The notes under the pieces were generated by a model. The model was not told the DNA's origin and did not search any database. It saw only the letters and a program-made list of their open reading frames with translations. DNA of 64,000 nucleotides from JALYLC01 sp963743275. GTDB lineage: Bacteria; Actinomycetota; Thermoleophilia; Gaiellales; JALYLC01. The stretch covers positions 186,001-250,000 of the forward strand of contig CAVUPB010000006.1 in the NCBI GenBank assembly GCA_963743275.1, read 5' to 3'. A program made the translations under genes and the position numbers. Below are positions 9,864-19,108 of the stretch, in pieces (position 1 is the stretch's first letter; every line of letters begins with the position of its first letter).

Positions 9864-10787
9864 TCAGCGGGACCGGACGTGCTTGTCGAGCAGGGCGTCG
9901 AGCGACATGCGGTCGCTCCAGGTGTCGCCCCACGTGTCCGCGGTCATGGGGATGGCGTCGACCGCCCACCACTTGCTGGTGTAGCCGGCGTCGACGACGG
10001 CCGGGATGAGCGCGTCGAAGTCGATCACGCCCTTGCCGATGCCGAGGTGCGTGCCGAAGGCGTTGTGCCACGTGTTCGAGTCCGTGTCGCACACGTGCAT
10101 GTGGCCGATCTTGCCCTTCATCATCCCGATGAACTCGAGCTGCCCGCCCGCGAGCCGCTCGACGGGCTGCACGTGGTTGTGGGCGATCACGCAGGCGGCC
10201 TCGACGTGGCCGACGTCGTACATCAGCTGCAGGTTGTCGTGGCCGACGTCCTCGATGAGCTTCACGGCCTCGCTCGGCTTGACGAAGATCTGGCCGGTCT
10301 CGAGCTCCCACAGCATGGTCACGCCGGCCTCGGCGCCCTGCTGCGCGTGCTTGCGGAACATCGTCACGACGCGGTCCCAGGCCTTGTCGTAGTCGGCATC
10401 GCGGGCGAGCGGCCCGAAATCGCCCGGGTCGACCCGCATCGCGGAGATCCCGCAGTCCACGCAGAACTGCAGGTGGTCGGCGAAGAACGCCTCGTAGGCG
10501 GCGACGACATCGTCTCCGCCGGTCGCCCACGCGTACTTGCCGAAGTCGCCGTAGGGGCCGGGCGCGTAGCCCGCGATCTCGAGATCGTGGCTGCCGATCC
10601 AGTCGACGAGCTTCCGCCGGCTCGCCTTGTCGGGATAGCGCTCGACGCTCGCATGGTCGAAGAACCCTGCGAGCTCGATGCCGTCGTACCCGAATGCCGA
10701 GAGCACGGCCACGGCCTGCTCGAGCGTCGGAGCGGGATCGAGCCCGAAGGCCAGGCACCAGCTCCCCCTGCAGATCTTGGCTTCCAT
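9864..10787 (-). CDS. Sugar phosphate isomerase/epimerase-type TIM-barrel protein
   Basis: A 307-residue xylose-isomerase-like TIM barrel. Strand and metal-site motifs visible in order are YDGIELAGFFDHAS, GVTMLWELETG, LQLMYDVGHVEAA and IGHMHVCDTDSN, giving the expected E...D/H...H set of metal ligands. The specific reaction (epimerisation or isomerisation of a sugar, or a keto-sugar step) cannot be assigned. A long purine-rich Shine-Dalgarno (GGAAGGAAGG) precedes the ATG. It is the first structural gene after the LacI repressor and is followed 12 bases later by the dehydrogenase. Confidence 0.85.
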   Translation of the reverse strand: MEAKICRGSWCLAFGLDPAPTLEQAVAVLSAFGYDGIELAGFFDHASVERYPDKASRRKLVDWIGSHDLEIAGYAPGPYGDFGKYAWATGGDDVVAAYEAFFADHLQFCVDCGISAMRVDPGDFGPLARDADYDKAWDRVVTMFRKHAQQGAEAGVTMLWELETGQIFVKPSEAVKLIEDVGHDNLQLMYDVGHVEAACVIAHNHVQPVERLAGGQLEFIGMMKGKIGHMHVCDTDSNTWHNAFGTHLGIGKGVIDFDALIPAVVDAGYTSKWWAVDAIPMTADTWGDTWSDRMSLDALLDKHVRSR

Positions 10788-10840
10788 GACTTCCTTCCTT
10801 CCTGGGGTGGGTTCGCGTGAAGCCGGCCGGCCTCACGCCG

Positions 10841-11860
10841 TCAGCGATCGCCCGGCACGGGACTCGCGGAGCTGCCCCGCGCCTCGAACGTGGTCGGGAG
10901 CACGACCTGGCGCGGTCTCCGCCGCGGCTCGGCCAGGCGTGCGAGCAGCAGCTCCGCCGCGGTCCTGCCGAGGTCGTCCATGTCACGCCGGACGACATCG
11001 AGCGGCGGAGAGTGGAGTGCCGTGAGCTCGGTCTCCTCGCAGGCCACCACCGACACGTCCTCGGGGATGCGCAGGCCGAGGTCGCGCATGGCGGCGAAGA
11101 TGCCGGCGAAGACCTGGTTGTTGCCGGCGATGATCGCGGTCGGGGGATCGGGCAGCGCCATGACCGACCCGAGCGCGCGGTAGCCGTCCGCGACGGTCAT
11201 CGCGCGCACGCGGCAGAGCGCGTCGTCGCGCGGGATTCCCAGCCGGGCCAGCTCGTCCTGGTAGGTCGCGATGCGCACGCGGCTGCCGCGCTGAGCGGGC
11301 GTGCCGGTGATCAGCGAGATGCGACGGTGCCCGAGGCCCGCGAGATGGCGGAGCGCTCGGGCCATGCCCTCGCCGTGGTCCGAGAGCACGGAGTCGACGC
11401 GCGCACCGGGGACGTCGCGGTCGAGCAGCACCGCGGCCTGGAAGGAGCCGACACGAGCGGCGAGGCCCGGCGCGCCCTCGTCGGCGACGGCGATGATCAG
11501 CCCGTCGAGCCGGCGCTGGCGGAACGCCGCCATCAGCTCCGCCTCGTGCTCCGGGTCGTTCGCGGAGTTGGCGATCATGAGCGCGTAGCCGCGCGGGCTG
11601 AGCGCGAGATCGGCCGCCTTCGCGATCGCCGCGAAGAGCGGGTTGGAGATGTCGCTGACGAAGAGCCCGACCGCTCCCGTCGTCCCGGTGCGCATGCTGC
11701 GCGCCGCGACGTCCGGGCGGTAGCCGAGCGCCTGGCTCGCGGCGAGGACGCGCTCGCGGACCTCGGGGCGCACGTGGGGCTGGTCGTTGAGCACGCGCGA
11801 GACCGTCGAGACCGAGACGGCGGCCGCGCGCGCGACATCGTGAAGGGTGACGTTCTGCAT
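10841..11860 (-). CDS. LacI-family transcriptional regulator
   Basis: A 339-residue regulator. The N-terminal LacI HTH is textbook: VTLHDVARAAAVSVSTVSRV, hinge helix region near residues 50-60, then a periplasmic-binding-protein-like sugar sensor (FVSDISNPLFAAIAKAADLA, LDRDVPGARVDSVLSDHGEG, AIIAGNNQVFAGIFAAMRDL). It probably represses the minus-strand sugar cluster that begins 53 bases downstream. A palindromic LacI-type operator lies 17 bases upstream of its start (11877-11890), which implies autoregulation and, if the operon is read through, control of all five genes. The effector is unknown. Confidence 0.92.
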   Translation of the reverse strand: MQNVTLHDVARAAAVSVSTVSRVLNDQPHVRPEVRERVLAASQALGYRPDVAARSMRTGTTGAVGLFVSDISNPLFAAIAKAADLALSPRGYALMIANSANDPEHEAELMAAFRQRRLDGLIIAVADEGAPGLAARVGSFQAAVLLDRDVPGARVDSVLSDHGEGMARALRHLAGLGHRRISLITGTPAQRGSRVRIATYQDELARLGIPRDDALCRVRAMTVADGYRALGSVMALPDPPTAIIAGNNQVFAGIFAAMRDLGLRIPEDVSVVACEETELTALHSPPLDVVRRDMDDLGRTAAELLLARLAEPRRRPRQVVLPTTFEARGSSASPVPGDR

Positions 11861-11876
11861 CTCTGGGAACGTTCTT

Positions 11877-11890
11877 TGAAAACGTTACCA
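11877..11890. promoter_or_regulatory. LacI-family operator
   Basis: The 14-mer TGAAAACGTTACCA matches the generic LacI-family palindrome TGAAAACGTTTTCA at 12 of 14 positions with the central CG intact. A second AACGTT core lies at 11868-11873, giving two half-overlapping sites just upstream of the regulator start codon. Autorepression by the adjacent LacI protein is the obvious inference. Confidence 0.75.
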
Positions 11891-11920
11891 GGATGTCGGA
11901 GAGCGCGGTTGCGCGGGCCC

Positions 11921-12238
11921 CTACGGCAGCGGCAGGCAGCGCCCGGCGGCCAGGGATGTCCGGCACCAGGCGAGCAGCGCCTCGATTGCGATCCCCTCGT
12001 ACGCGGGCGCGTACGGCGTCAGGCGGCGCAGCGCCTTCTCGAGCTGGCGCGTGCGCCCGGCCGCGTTGCCGCGGCCGTCCTGGTAGGTCGCGACGGCCAC
12101 GTGCACGAGGCCCTGGTAGAGATCGCGCTCGGACGTCTCGGCTGCGCGCCAGAGCTCCTCGAGGAGCTCGTGCGCCTCGAAGCCCCGGTCGCCGCGCACG
12201 AGCGCCAGCGCCTCGGCGATGCGGGCGGTGTCCGCCAT
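11921..12238 (-). CDS. DUF309 domain protein
   Basis: A 105-residue all-helical protein. The motif FEAHELLEELWRAAETSERD followed by LYQGLVHVAVATYQDGRGN is the characteristic DUF309 signature (the family is named from the conserved HE-x2-E-x2-W segment). Function is unknown. I prefer the ATG at 12238 (MADTARI) to the upstream in-frame ATG at 12259. It is divergent from the hydrolase gene at 12281, with a 42-base shared promoter region. Confidence 0.8.
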   Translation of the reverse strand: MADTARIAEALALVRGDRGFEAHELLEELWRAAETSERDLYQGLVHVAVATYQDGRGNAAGRTRQLEKALRRLTPYAPAYEGIAIEALLAWCRTSLAAGRCLPLP

Positions 12239-12280
12239 GGCGCCGAGGATAGGCCGCATTCAGGTAGCCTCGCGGCCGAG

Positions 12281-12979
12281 ATGCAGCCCGCACCGGTCGT
12301 CATCCTCGTCCACGGCGCCTGGCACGGCGCGTGGGCGTGGTCGGAGGTGGTCGAGCGGCTCACCGGGGAGGGCATTCGCACGATCGCGCCCGACCTGCCG
12401 AGCCGCGGCCTCGACACCGACGCCCTCGGCGACCTGCACGACGATGCCGAGGCGGTGCGCAGCGCCATCGCCGCAGCCGGCGCGCCGGCGCTCGTCGTCG
12501 CCCACTCCTACGGCGGCCTGCCCGTCGGCGAGGGGGGCGCCGGGGCCGCACACCTCATCTATCTCGCGGCCTTCATGCTCGAGACCGGCGACTCGCTGCT
12601 CGGCCTGCGCGGCGGCGTCGAGCCCGAATGGTGGGTCACCTCGGCGGACGGCCGCACGCTCCTGCCCGACGATCCGGTGCACGTCTTCTACGAGGATTGC
12701 CCGCCGGCCGTCGCCGCGCGCGCGGCCGGCGCACTCGTGCCGCACCGCAAGGACGTCTTCTCCCAGGAGCTGCGCGGGGCCGCCTGGCACAGCGTGCCGT
12801 CGACCTACGTGATCTGCGAGCGCGACAACGCGATCCCGCCCGCGATCCAGGAGCGCATGAGCGCGCGCGCCGGCACCGTCAGCCGCATCGACGCGGGCCA
12901 CTCGCCGTTCCTCTCGCGCCCCGACGAGGTCACGGCGATCATCCAGGAGACGCTCGCGGCCGTCGTCGCGCGGGGCTGA
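12281..12979 (+). CDS. Alpha/beta hydrolase
   Basis: A 232-residue alpha/beta hydrolase of the salicylate-esterase/hydroxynitrile-lyase type. The oxyanion-hole motif is VILVHGAWHGAWAW, the nucleophile elbow VVAHSYGG supplies Ser (A-H-S-Y-G), and the catalytic His is in DAGHSPFLSRPDEV. The C-terminal acid is likely in the ICERDNAIP strand. It probably hydrolyses a small ester; the substrate is not identifiable. Only 2 bases separate it from the lactone-oxidase gene, so the two are very probably one transcript. Confidence 0.85.
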   Translation: MQPAPVVILVHGAWHGAWAWSEVVERLTGEGIRTIAPDLPSRGLDTDALGDLHDDAEAVRSAIAAAGAPALVVAHSYGGLPVGEGGAGAAHLIYLAAFMLETGDSLLGLRGGVEPEWWVTSADGRTLLPDDPVHVFYEDCPPAVAARAAGALVPHRKDVFSQELRGAAWHSVPSTYVICERDNAIPPAIQERMSARAGTVSRIDAGHSPFLSRPDEVTAIIQETLAAVVARG

Positions 12980-12981
12980 GC

Positions 12982-14211
12982 ATGCCGGCCGGCGACCGCA
13001 CCCGCTGGGCGAACTGGGCGGGCAACCAGTCGTTCGCATGCCGCGTGGCGACGCCGGCGAGCGAGGACGAGGTCGTGCAGCACGTCCGCCGCGCCATCGC
13101 GGAGGGCACGGGCGTCCGCGCGGCCGGCGCCGGGCACTCCTTCACGCCCGTCGTCGAGACGCCGGGCACCGTGCTCGCGATGAGCGGCCTGAGCGGCATC
13201 ACGCACATCGACGCCGTGCGCCGGCGGGTCACCGCGCTGCCCGGCACGACGGTCGGCGCCTTCGGGGCTCCGCTCTGGGAGGCCGGGCTCGCGCTCGCGA
13301 ACCAGGGCGACATCGACACGCAGGCGATCGCCGGCGCGGTCGCGACGGGGACGCACGGCTCGGGCGACGCGCTGCCGAGCTTCTCGGCGACGCTGCGCGC
13401 CTGCCGGCTCGTCGACGGCCACGGCGAGGTCGTCGAGATCGACGAGACGCGTCCGGACCTGCTGCTGGCCGCGCAGGTCTCGGTCGGGATGCTCGGCGTG
13501 ATGACGAGCCTCGAGCTCGAGGTCGCCGCGGCCTACCGCCTGTCCGAGCGGATCGAGCACTGGCCGTTCGGCGACGTGCTCGCGCGCTGGGACGAGCTCT
13601 TCGCCGGGCACCGGCACTTCTCGTTCTTCTGGCTCCCGAGCGAGCACTCGGCCGCGCTCTACGGGCTCGCCACGCCGCCCGGCAGCCGGATGACGGACAC
13701 CTGCTACGTCAAGCGCTACGACGAGGCCGGCGACGACCTCCCCGACGACGCCACCCCGGGGCGCCGGATCGGCCGCAGCTACGCCATCTACCCCGCCGAC
13801 TTCGAGGCCAACTTCCACGAGCTCGAGTACTTCGTCCCGCGCGAGCGCGGCCGCGAGGCGGTCGAGGCGATGCGCGAGCTGATGCTCGCGAGCCAGCCCA
13901 TGGCCGTCTTCCCGCTCGAGGTTCGCAGCACGGCGGCCGACGAGGCCTACCTCTCGTCCAACCACCGCCGCGCGACGACGGTCATCTCGGTCTCGGGGCA
14001 GCCCGGCACCGACTACTGGGCGTACCTCCGCTCGGTCGACCGCCTGCTCGGCGGGTTCGGCGCGCGCGTCCACTGGGGCAAGCTGCACTTCCTCACGCCG
14101 GAGCAGCTGGCCGAGCGCTACCCCGAGAGCGCGCGCTTCATCGCCATCCGCCGCGAGCTCGACCCCGGCGGCGTCTTCCTCAACGACCACCTGCGTCCGC
14201 TCTTCGCGTAG
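12982..14211 (+). CDS. FAD-linked aldonolactone oxidase (D-arabinono-/L-gulono-1,4-lactone oxidase family)
   Basis: A 409-residue VAO/FAD-binding type 4 flavoprotein. The FAD-binding half contains the family landmark AAGAGHSFTPVVETPGT (GxGHSF, His being the usual site of covalent flavin attachment in relatives) and AGAVATGTHGSGDALPSFSA. The C-terminal ALO domain has FFWLPSEHSAALYGL and ends with the signature HWGKLHFLTPEQLAERYP and LDPGGVFLND. The family oxidises sugar-acid lactones using oxygen or another acceptor. The context is carbohydrate genes. The ATG follows the hydrolase stop by 2 bases. The gene is followed at once by a perfect palindrome. Confidence 0.9.
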   Translation: MPAGDRTRWANWAGNQSFACRVATPASEDEVVQHVRRAIAEGTGVRAAGAGHSFTPVVETPGTVLAMSGLSGITHIDAVRRRVTALPGTTVGAFGAPLWEAGLALANQGDIDTQAIAGAVATGTHGSGDALPSFSATLRACRLVDGHGEVVEIDETRPDLLLAAQVSVGMLGVMTSLELEVAAAYRLSERIEHWPFGDVLARWDELFAGHRHFSFFWLPSEHSAALYGLATPPGSRMTDTCYVKRYDEAGDDLPDDATPGRRIGRSYAIYPADFEANFHELEYFVPRERGREAVEAMRELMLASQPMAVFPLEVRSTAADEAYLSSNHRRATTVISVSGQPGTDYWAYLRSVDRLLGGFGARVHWGKLHFLTPEQLAERYPESARFIAIRRELDPGGVFLNDHLRPLFA

Positions 14212-14212
14212 G

Positions 14213-14243
14213 CGCAAAGTTGGGGTCTGACCCCAACTTTGCG
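14213..14243. repeat. TTGGGGTC-N-GACCCCAA palindromic repeat, copy 1 (possible bidirectional terminator)
   Basis: A perfect inverted repeat of 15-base arms around a single T (arms 14213-14227 and 14229-14243). It sits 1 base after the lactone-oxidase stop and 3 bases before the convergent dehydratase stop. A diverged second copy is at 60365-60393. Its site between convergent genes suits a bidirectional terminator, but its conserved sequence suggests a dispersed REP-like element. If read through, one frame encodes KLGSDPNF. Confidence 0.85.
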
Positions 14244-14246
14244 GAC

Positions 14247-15995
14247 CTACGAGTGGCCCATGCGCGCGTAGAGCGGGCCGTAGTCGGCGTGCTCGATGCC
14301 GTCGGCGCGCAGGAAGTCGAAGTCGCAGCCCTGCTCGGCGCCGAGCACGTTGTCGATGAAGAGGCGCCCGTAGCCGCGCGTGTAGTGCGGCGCGGGCGGC
14401 GTCCAGGCAGCGAGGCGGCGCTGCAGCTCGTCGGCGGGCACGAGCAGATCGAGACGGCGCTCGTCGATGTCGAGCTCGATCTCGTCGCCCGTCCGCACGA
14501 CCGCCAGCGGGCCGCCGGCCGCGGCCTCGGGCGAGGTGTGCAGGACGACGGTGCCGTACGACGTGCCGCTCATGCGCGCATCCGAGATCCGCAGCATGTC
14601 GCCGACCCCCTGGCGCAGGAGCTTGCCCGGGATCGGCAGCTGGCCCCATTCGGGCATGCCCGGGCCGCCCTTGGGGCCGCCGTGCTTGAGCACGAGGACC
14701 GTGCTCGCGTCGACCGGGAGGTCGTCGTCGTCGATGTGCGCGAGCAGCTCGGCGCGCGACTCGAACACGTATGCGCGGCCGCGGTGGCGCAGCAGCTCCT
14801 CGCTCGCGGCCGAGCGCTTGATGACGGCGCTGCCGGGCGCGAGCGTGCCGCGCAGGATGACGATGCCGCCGTCTGCGGAGAGCGGGTTCGCACGCTTGCG
14901 GATGACCTTGCCGTCGGCGCCCTGGCCCGTGAGGTTCTCGCCCATCGTCGCGCCCGTGACCGTCATGGCGCCGAGCTCGAGCGAGTCGCGGATCTCGGCC
15001 ATGACCGCGGGCACGCCGCCGGCCGCGTGGAACTGCTCCATCAGGTACTGGCCCGAGGGCTTGAGGTCGGTGATGAACGGAACCTGCCGCGAGAGCTCGT
15101 CGAAGCGCTCGAGCGGCAGGTCGAGGCCGAGCCTGCCCGCGATCGCGGGCAGGTGGATGACGGCGTTCGTCGAGCCGCCGAGCGCGTGCAGCGTCGCGAT
15201 CGCGTTGTGGAACGCGGCCGGCGTGAGGATCTGCGAGAGCCGCAGGTCGTCGTGCACCATCTGCACGATCCGCCGGCCCGTGATGTGCGCCAGCGCGCGC
15301 CGGCGCGAGTCGGCGGCGGGGATCGCCGCCGCGCCCGTCAGCGTCGTGCCGAGCGCCTCGGCCAGCGACGTCATCGTGCTGGCCGTTCCCATCGTGTTGC
15401 AGTGGCCGTCGGAGCGCGAGTAGCCGGCCTCGACCTCGAGGTACTCCTCGTCCGAGAGCAGCCCGCGCCGGCGCAGGTCGGAGATGCGCCAGAGGTCGGT
15501 GCCCGAGCCGACCTCCTCGTCGCGCCAGCGTCCGTTCAGCATCGGCCCGCCCGGCATGCAGATCGTCGGGAGGTCGACGCTCGCCGCACCCATCAGCTGC
15601 GCCGGCGTCGTCTTGTCGCAGCCGCACAGCAGCACGACGCCGTCGAGCGGGTTGGCGCGCAGCGACTCCTCGACGTCCATCGACATGAGGTTGCGCCAGA
15701 GCATCGTCGTCGGCTTCATCATCGACTCGCCGAGCGACATCGTCGGGAACTCGAGCGGCAGGCCGCCGGCCTCCCACACGCCGCGCTTGACGTGCTCGGC
15801 GACGATCCGCAGATGCGCGTTGCAGGTCGTGAGCTCGCTCCACGAGTTGCAGATGCCGATCACGGGCCGCCCGTCGAAGACGTCGGGCGGGTAGCCGCGG
15901 CCGTTCCAGCTGCGGTGCGAGAACGTGAACATGTTGAGGCCCGAGAACCAGGCCTCCGAACGCAGCTCCCGGCGCGAGCCGTTGGCCTCGGTCAT
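14247..15995 (-). CDS. IlvD/Edd-family dehydratase, probably sugar-acid (pentonate) dehydratase
   Basis: A 582-residue dehydratase of the dihydroxy-acid/6-phosphogluconate/pentonate dehydratase family. The iron-sulfur ligands are visible at Cys58 (ELTTCNAHL), Cys126 (LLCGCDKTTP) and Cys199 (SDGHCNTMGTAST), and the metal-binding Asp-Lys follows Cys126. Length and the three-Cys pattern fit the sugar-acid branch (arabinonate/xylonate dehydratase), which uses a [2Fe-2S] cluster, rather than biosynthetic IlvD. It removes water from an aldonate to give 2-keto-3-deoxy acid. The start is the ATG at 15995. It is followed upstream on the same strand by a Gfo/Idh/MocA dehydrogenase and the sugar transporter, consistent with an oxidative pentose route; the exact substrate is inferred. 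Confidence 0.88.
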   Translation of the reverse strand: MTEANGSRRELRSEAWFSGLNMFTFSHRSWNGRGYPPDVFDGRPVIGICNSWSELTTCNAHLRIVAEHVKRGVWEAGGLPLEFPTMSLGESMMKPTTMLWRNLMSMDVEESLRANPLDGVVLLCGCDKTTPAQLMGAASVDLPTICMPGGPMLNGRWRDEEVGSGTDLWRISDLRRRGLLSDEEYLEVEAGYSRSDGHCNTMGTASTMTSLAEALGTTLTGAAAIPAADSRRRALAHITGRRIVQMVHDDLRLSQILTPAAFHNAIATLHALGGSTNAVIHLPAIAGRLGLDLPLERFDELSRQVPFITDLKPSGQYLMEQFHAAGGVPAVMAEIRDSLELGAMTVTGATMGENLTGQGADGKVIRKRANPLSADGGIVILRGTLAPGSAVIKRSAASEELLRHRGRAYVFESRAELLAHIDDDDLPVDASTVLVLKHGGPKGGPGMPEWGQLPIPGKLLRQGVGDMLRISDARMSGTSYGTVVLHTSPEAAAGGPLAVVRTGDEIELDIDERRLDLLVPADELQRRLAAWTPPAPHYTRGYGRLFIDNVLGAEQGCDFDFLRADGIEHADYGPLYARMGHS

Positions 15996-16045
15996 CGACG
16001 CTCCTCGTCCCTGTCGTCCGTCCCGGGGCGGATCCCGGCGGTCGA

Positions 16046-17038
16046 TTATCGCGCGTCCGGCGGCGCCTCGCGGCCGTCGGCCGCCGAGCGGCGCAGCGCG
16101 GCGATGACGCGCGCCTGCGCGACGGCGTCGTCGCGCCCGAGCAGGGGTGCCGTGCCGCTGCGGATCGCCCGGCCGAGGTCCTCGAGCTCGAGCCGGTAGG
16201 GGTTCGCCGCCTCGACGGCGATGCGCTCGACGCCGCCGGACGTGCGCAGCTCGATCACGGGGTTCTGACAGTGCCATGGATCGTCGAGGAAGAGCGAGCC
16301 CTGCGAGCCGATCGCCTCGAGCTCGTCGCGCTCGGGCAGGCACGTCGCGCAGTCGAACAGCGCGAGCACGTCGCCCGGGAAGCGCAGCGAGCCCGTGAAC
16401 GCCCAGTCGGTCCCGGTGGGGCCGGTGTAGGCGCGGCCGAAGACCGCCTCGGGCTCGCCGCCGAGCAGGCGCGAGCCGCTGATGCAGTAGCACCCGACGT
16501 CCATCAGCGCGCCGCCGTCGACCTCGGTGCGCAGGCGGATGTTCGACTCGTCGAAGAGGCCGTAGCTGAACGTCGAGCGGATCAGGCGGAGCTCGCCGAT
16601 CGCGCCCTCGGCGACGAGCTCGGCCAGGCGCCGGGTCTGCGGATGGTGGCGGTACATGAACGCCTCGGTCAGCAGGAAGCCCGTGCGCTCCGCGGCCGCG
16701 AACGCCTCCTCGACCTCGGCCGGGCTCGAGGACATCGGCTTCTCGCAGAGCACGTGCTTGCCCGCCTCGAGCGCGCGGATCGACCATTCGCAGTGGAGCG
16801 TGTTCGGGAGCGGGTTGTAGATCGCCTCGACCGCGGGGTCGGCGAGCAGCTCCTCGTAGGAGCCGTACGCCACCGGGATCCCGTGCTCGTCCGCGAACGC
16901 GCGCGCCCGGCCGAGATCGCGGCTGCCGACGGCCACGACGTCGACCTCGGCCGAGAGCGCCGCGCCCGCGAGCAGCTTGCGGTTGATGTGTGCGGTCGAG
17001 AGGATGCCCCAGCGGACGGGGGCCATCAGCGCCGGCAT
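16046..17038 (-). CDS. Gfo/Idh/MocA-family oxidoreductase, aldose (xylose) dehydrogenase-like
   Basis: A 330-residue NAD(P)-dependent oxidoreductase. The Rossmann start is VRWGILSTAHINRKLLAGA, where G-I-L-S/G-x-A is typical of the dihydrodiol/D-xylose dehydrogenase branch. The catalytic EKP motif is HVLCEKPMSSSPAEVEEA. The branch motif EAFMYRHHPQTRRLAELV and GGALMDVGCYCISGSRLLGG are strongly conserved with the paralogue at 24133-25107. It probably oxidises an aldose to its lactone with NADP. It lies between the sugar ABC transporter and the dehydratase on the same strand. An in-frame ATG 12 bases downstream is an alternative start. Confidence 0.86.
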   Translation of the reverse strand: MPALMAPVRWGILSTAHINRKLLAGAALSAEVDVVAVGSRDLGRARAFADEHGIPVAYGSYEELLADPAVEAIYNPLPNTLHCEWSIRALEAGKHVLCEKPMSSSPAEVEEAFAAAERTGFLLTEAFMYRHHPQTRRLAELVAEGAIGELRLIRSTFSYGLFDESNIRLRTEVDGGALMDVGCYCISGSRLLGGEPEAVFGRAYTGPTGTDWAFTGSLRFPGDVLALFDCATCLPERDELEAIGSQGSLFLDDPWHCQNPVIELRTSGGVERIAVEAANPYRLELEDLGRAIRSGTAPLLGRDDAVAQARVIAALRRSAADGREAPPDAR

Positions 17039-17048
17039 CCGGAGATCG

Positions 17049-18284
17049 TCACCGGCCCGACTTGACCTGCAGCCTGCGCGCGATCGTGTCGAGCGTGACG
17101 GCGATCAGCAGGATCACGCCGGTCACCATGAAGATCACGCCGGAGCTGTAGCCGAGCGTGTTGAGCCCGTTCGCGATCGTCGCGATCACGAGTGCGCCGA
17201 AGAGCGCGTTGCGCACCTCGCCACGCCCGCCGAAGAGGCTCGTGCCGCCGATCACGGCGGCGGCGATCCCGTCGATCAGGAGCGTGCCGCCGCCCTGGCC
17301 GAGATCGACGCTGGAGAGGCGCGCGGCGAGCACGACGCCGCCGAGCGCCGACATCGCGCCCGAGATCATGAAGACGAGGATGCGGATGCGCGCGACGTTG
17401 ATGCCCGCGCGGCGGGCCGCCTCGGCGTTGCCGCCGACCGCGTAGACGTGCCGGCCGAACGTGGTGCGCTTGGCGATGTACGTCCAGAAGAGGAGCAGCG
17501 CGACGATCAGCAGCAGCGGGAAGGGCACGCCGCGATCGCGGTTGCAGATCGCGACCGTGAGGAACGCGGCGGCCGGTACGGCCACCAGGCGGCCCACGAG
17601 CAGCGTCGTGTCACGGATCGGCACGCCGTGGCGGCGCCGCTGGAACACGCCGCTGAGCGTGCCGGCCACGTACGCGATGCTCACGATCACGGCGATGATC
17701 CAGCCCGCGACGTCCGAGAAGAAGTACTGCGCCATGTTGTTGACGGTCTCGTTCTGGATGACGATCACGCCTTCGGGGATCGACTTCAGGATCACGCCCT
17801 GCCAGATCTCGTAGCCGGCGAGCGTGACGACGAACGAGGGGACGCCGATGAGCGCGACGATCGAGCCCTGGAACGCGCCGATGGCCGTGCCCACGACGAT
17901 CGCGGCGAGGATCGCGATCAGGCCCGGGTACTCGTGCCCGCTGCCGGGCACCTGGAGCTGCGCGACGACGACGCCGGCGACGCCGCTGACGTAGGCGATG
18001 GAGAGGTCGATCTCGCCGATCAGGAGGACGAAGATGACGCCGTAGGCGAGCAGCGTCGTCCCCGCCATCTGCAGGATGATGTTGTTGAAGTTGACGGCCG
18101 AGAAGAAGTTTTCGGCGGTCTGGCTGAACACGAGCACGATCAGCGCGAGCGCGAAGACGACCGGCCCGCTGCCGAGGTTGCCCGAGCGCAGGTTGTCGAG
18201 CATGCGCCCCGGGAGGGACGCGATCCCGGTGGGGTCGAGCGGTGCCGGCGGGGCCTTGCCGGTCGCCTCGGACTCCGCGCTCAT
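17049..18284 (-). CDS. CUT2-type sugar ABC transporter permease (XylH-like)
   Basis: A 411-residue polytopic permease of the BPD_transp_2 family (RbsC/XylH type), with about ten or more hydrophobic segments. The family signature is visible as GEIDLSIAYVSGVAGVVVAQ and as AVGGNAEAARRAGINVARIR, the cytoplasmic loop that docks on the ATPase, followed by GGTSLFGGRGEVRNALFGAL. Length above 400 and an extra internal segment match XylH rather than RbsC. It is the channel of the sugar importer with the ATPase upstream (21 bases) and the binding protein. Substrate is probably a pentose, judging by the neighbouring xylulokinase and ROK repressor. Confidence 0.9.
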   Translation of the reverse strand: MSAESEATGKAPPAPLDPTGIASLPGRMLDNLRSGNLGSGPVVFALALIVLVFSQTAENFFSAVNFNNIILQMAGTTLLAYGVIFVLLIGEIDLSIAYVSGVAGVVVAQLQVPGSGHEYPGLIAILAAIVVGTAIGAFQGSIVALIGVPSFVVTLAGYEIWQGVILKSIPEGVIVIQNETVNNMAQYFFSDVAGWIIAVIVSIAYVAGTLSGVFQRRRHGVPIRDTTLLVGRLVAVPAAAFLTVAICNRDRGVPFPLLLIVALLLFWTYIAKRTTFGRHVYAVGGNAEAARRAGINVARIRILVFMISGAMSALGGVVLAARLSSVDLGQGGGTLLIDGIAAAVIGGTSLFGGRGEVRNALFGALVIATIANGLNTLGYSSGVIFMVTGVILLIAVTLDTIARRLQVKSGR

Positions 18285-18305
18285 GCTTCGGTCTCCGGTG
18301 CGGGC

Positions 18306-19088
<783 letters not shown>

Positions 19089-19108
19089 GAGGGGGAACAG
19101 TACGGCAA

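Noticed and set aside
12805..15843. Very long minus-strand open frame (about 1012 codons) antisense to the lactone oxidase and out of frame with the dehydratase
   Set aside because: It contains no recognisable domain and is low-complexity Arg-rich; the lactone oxidase (plus) and dehydratase (other minus frame) explain the region.
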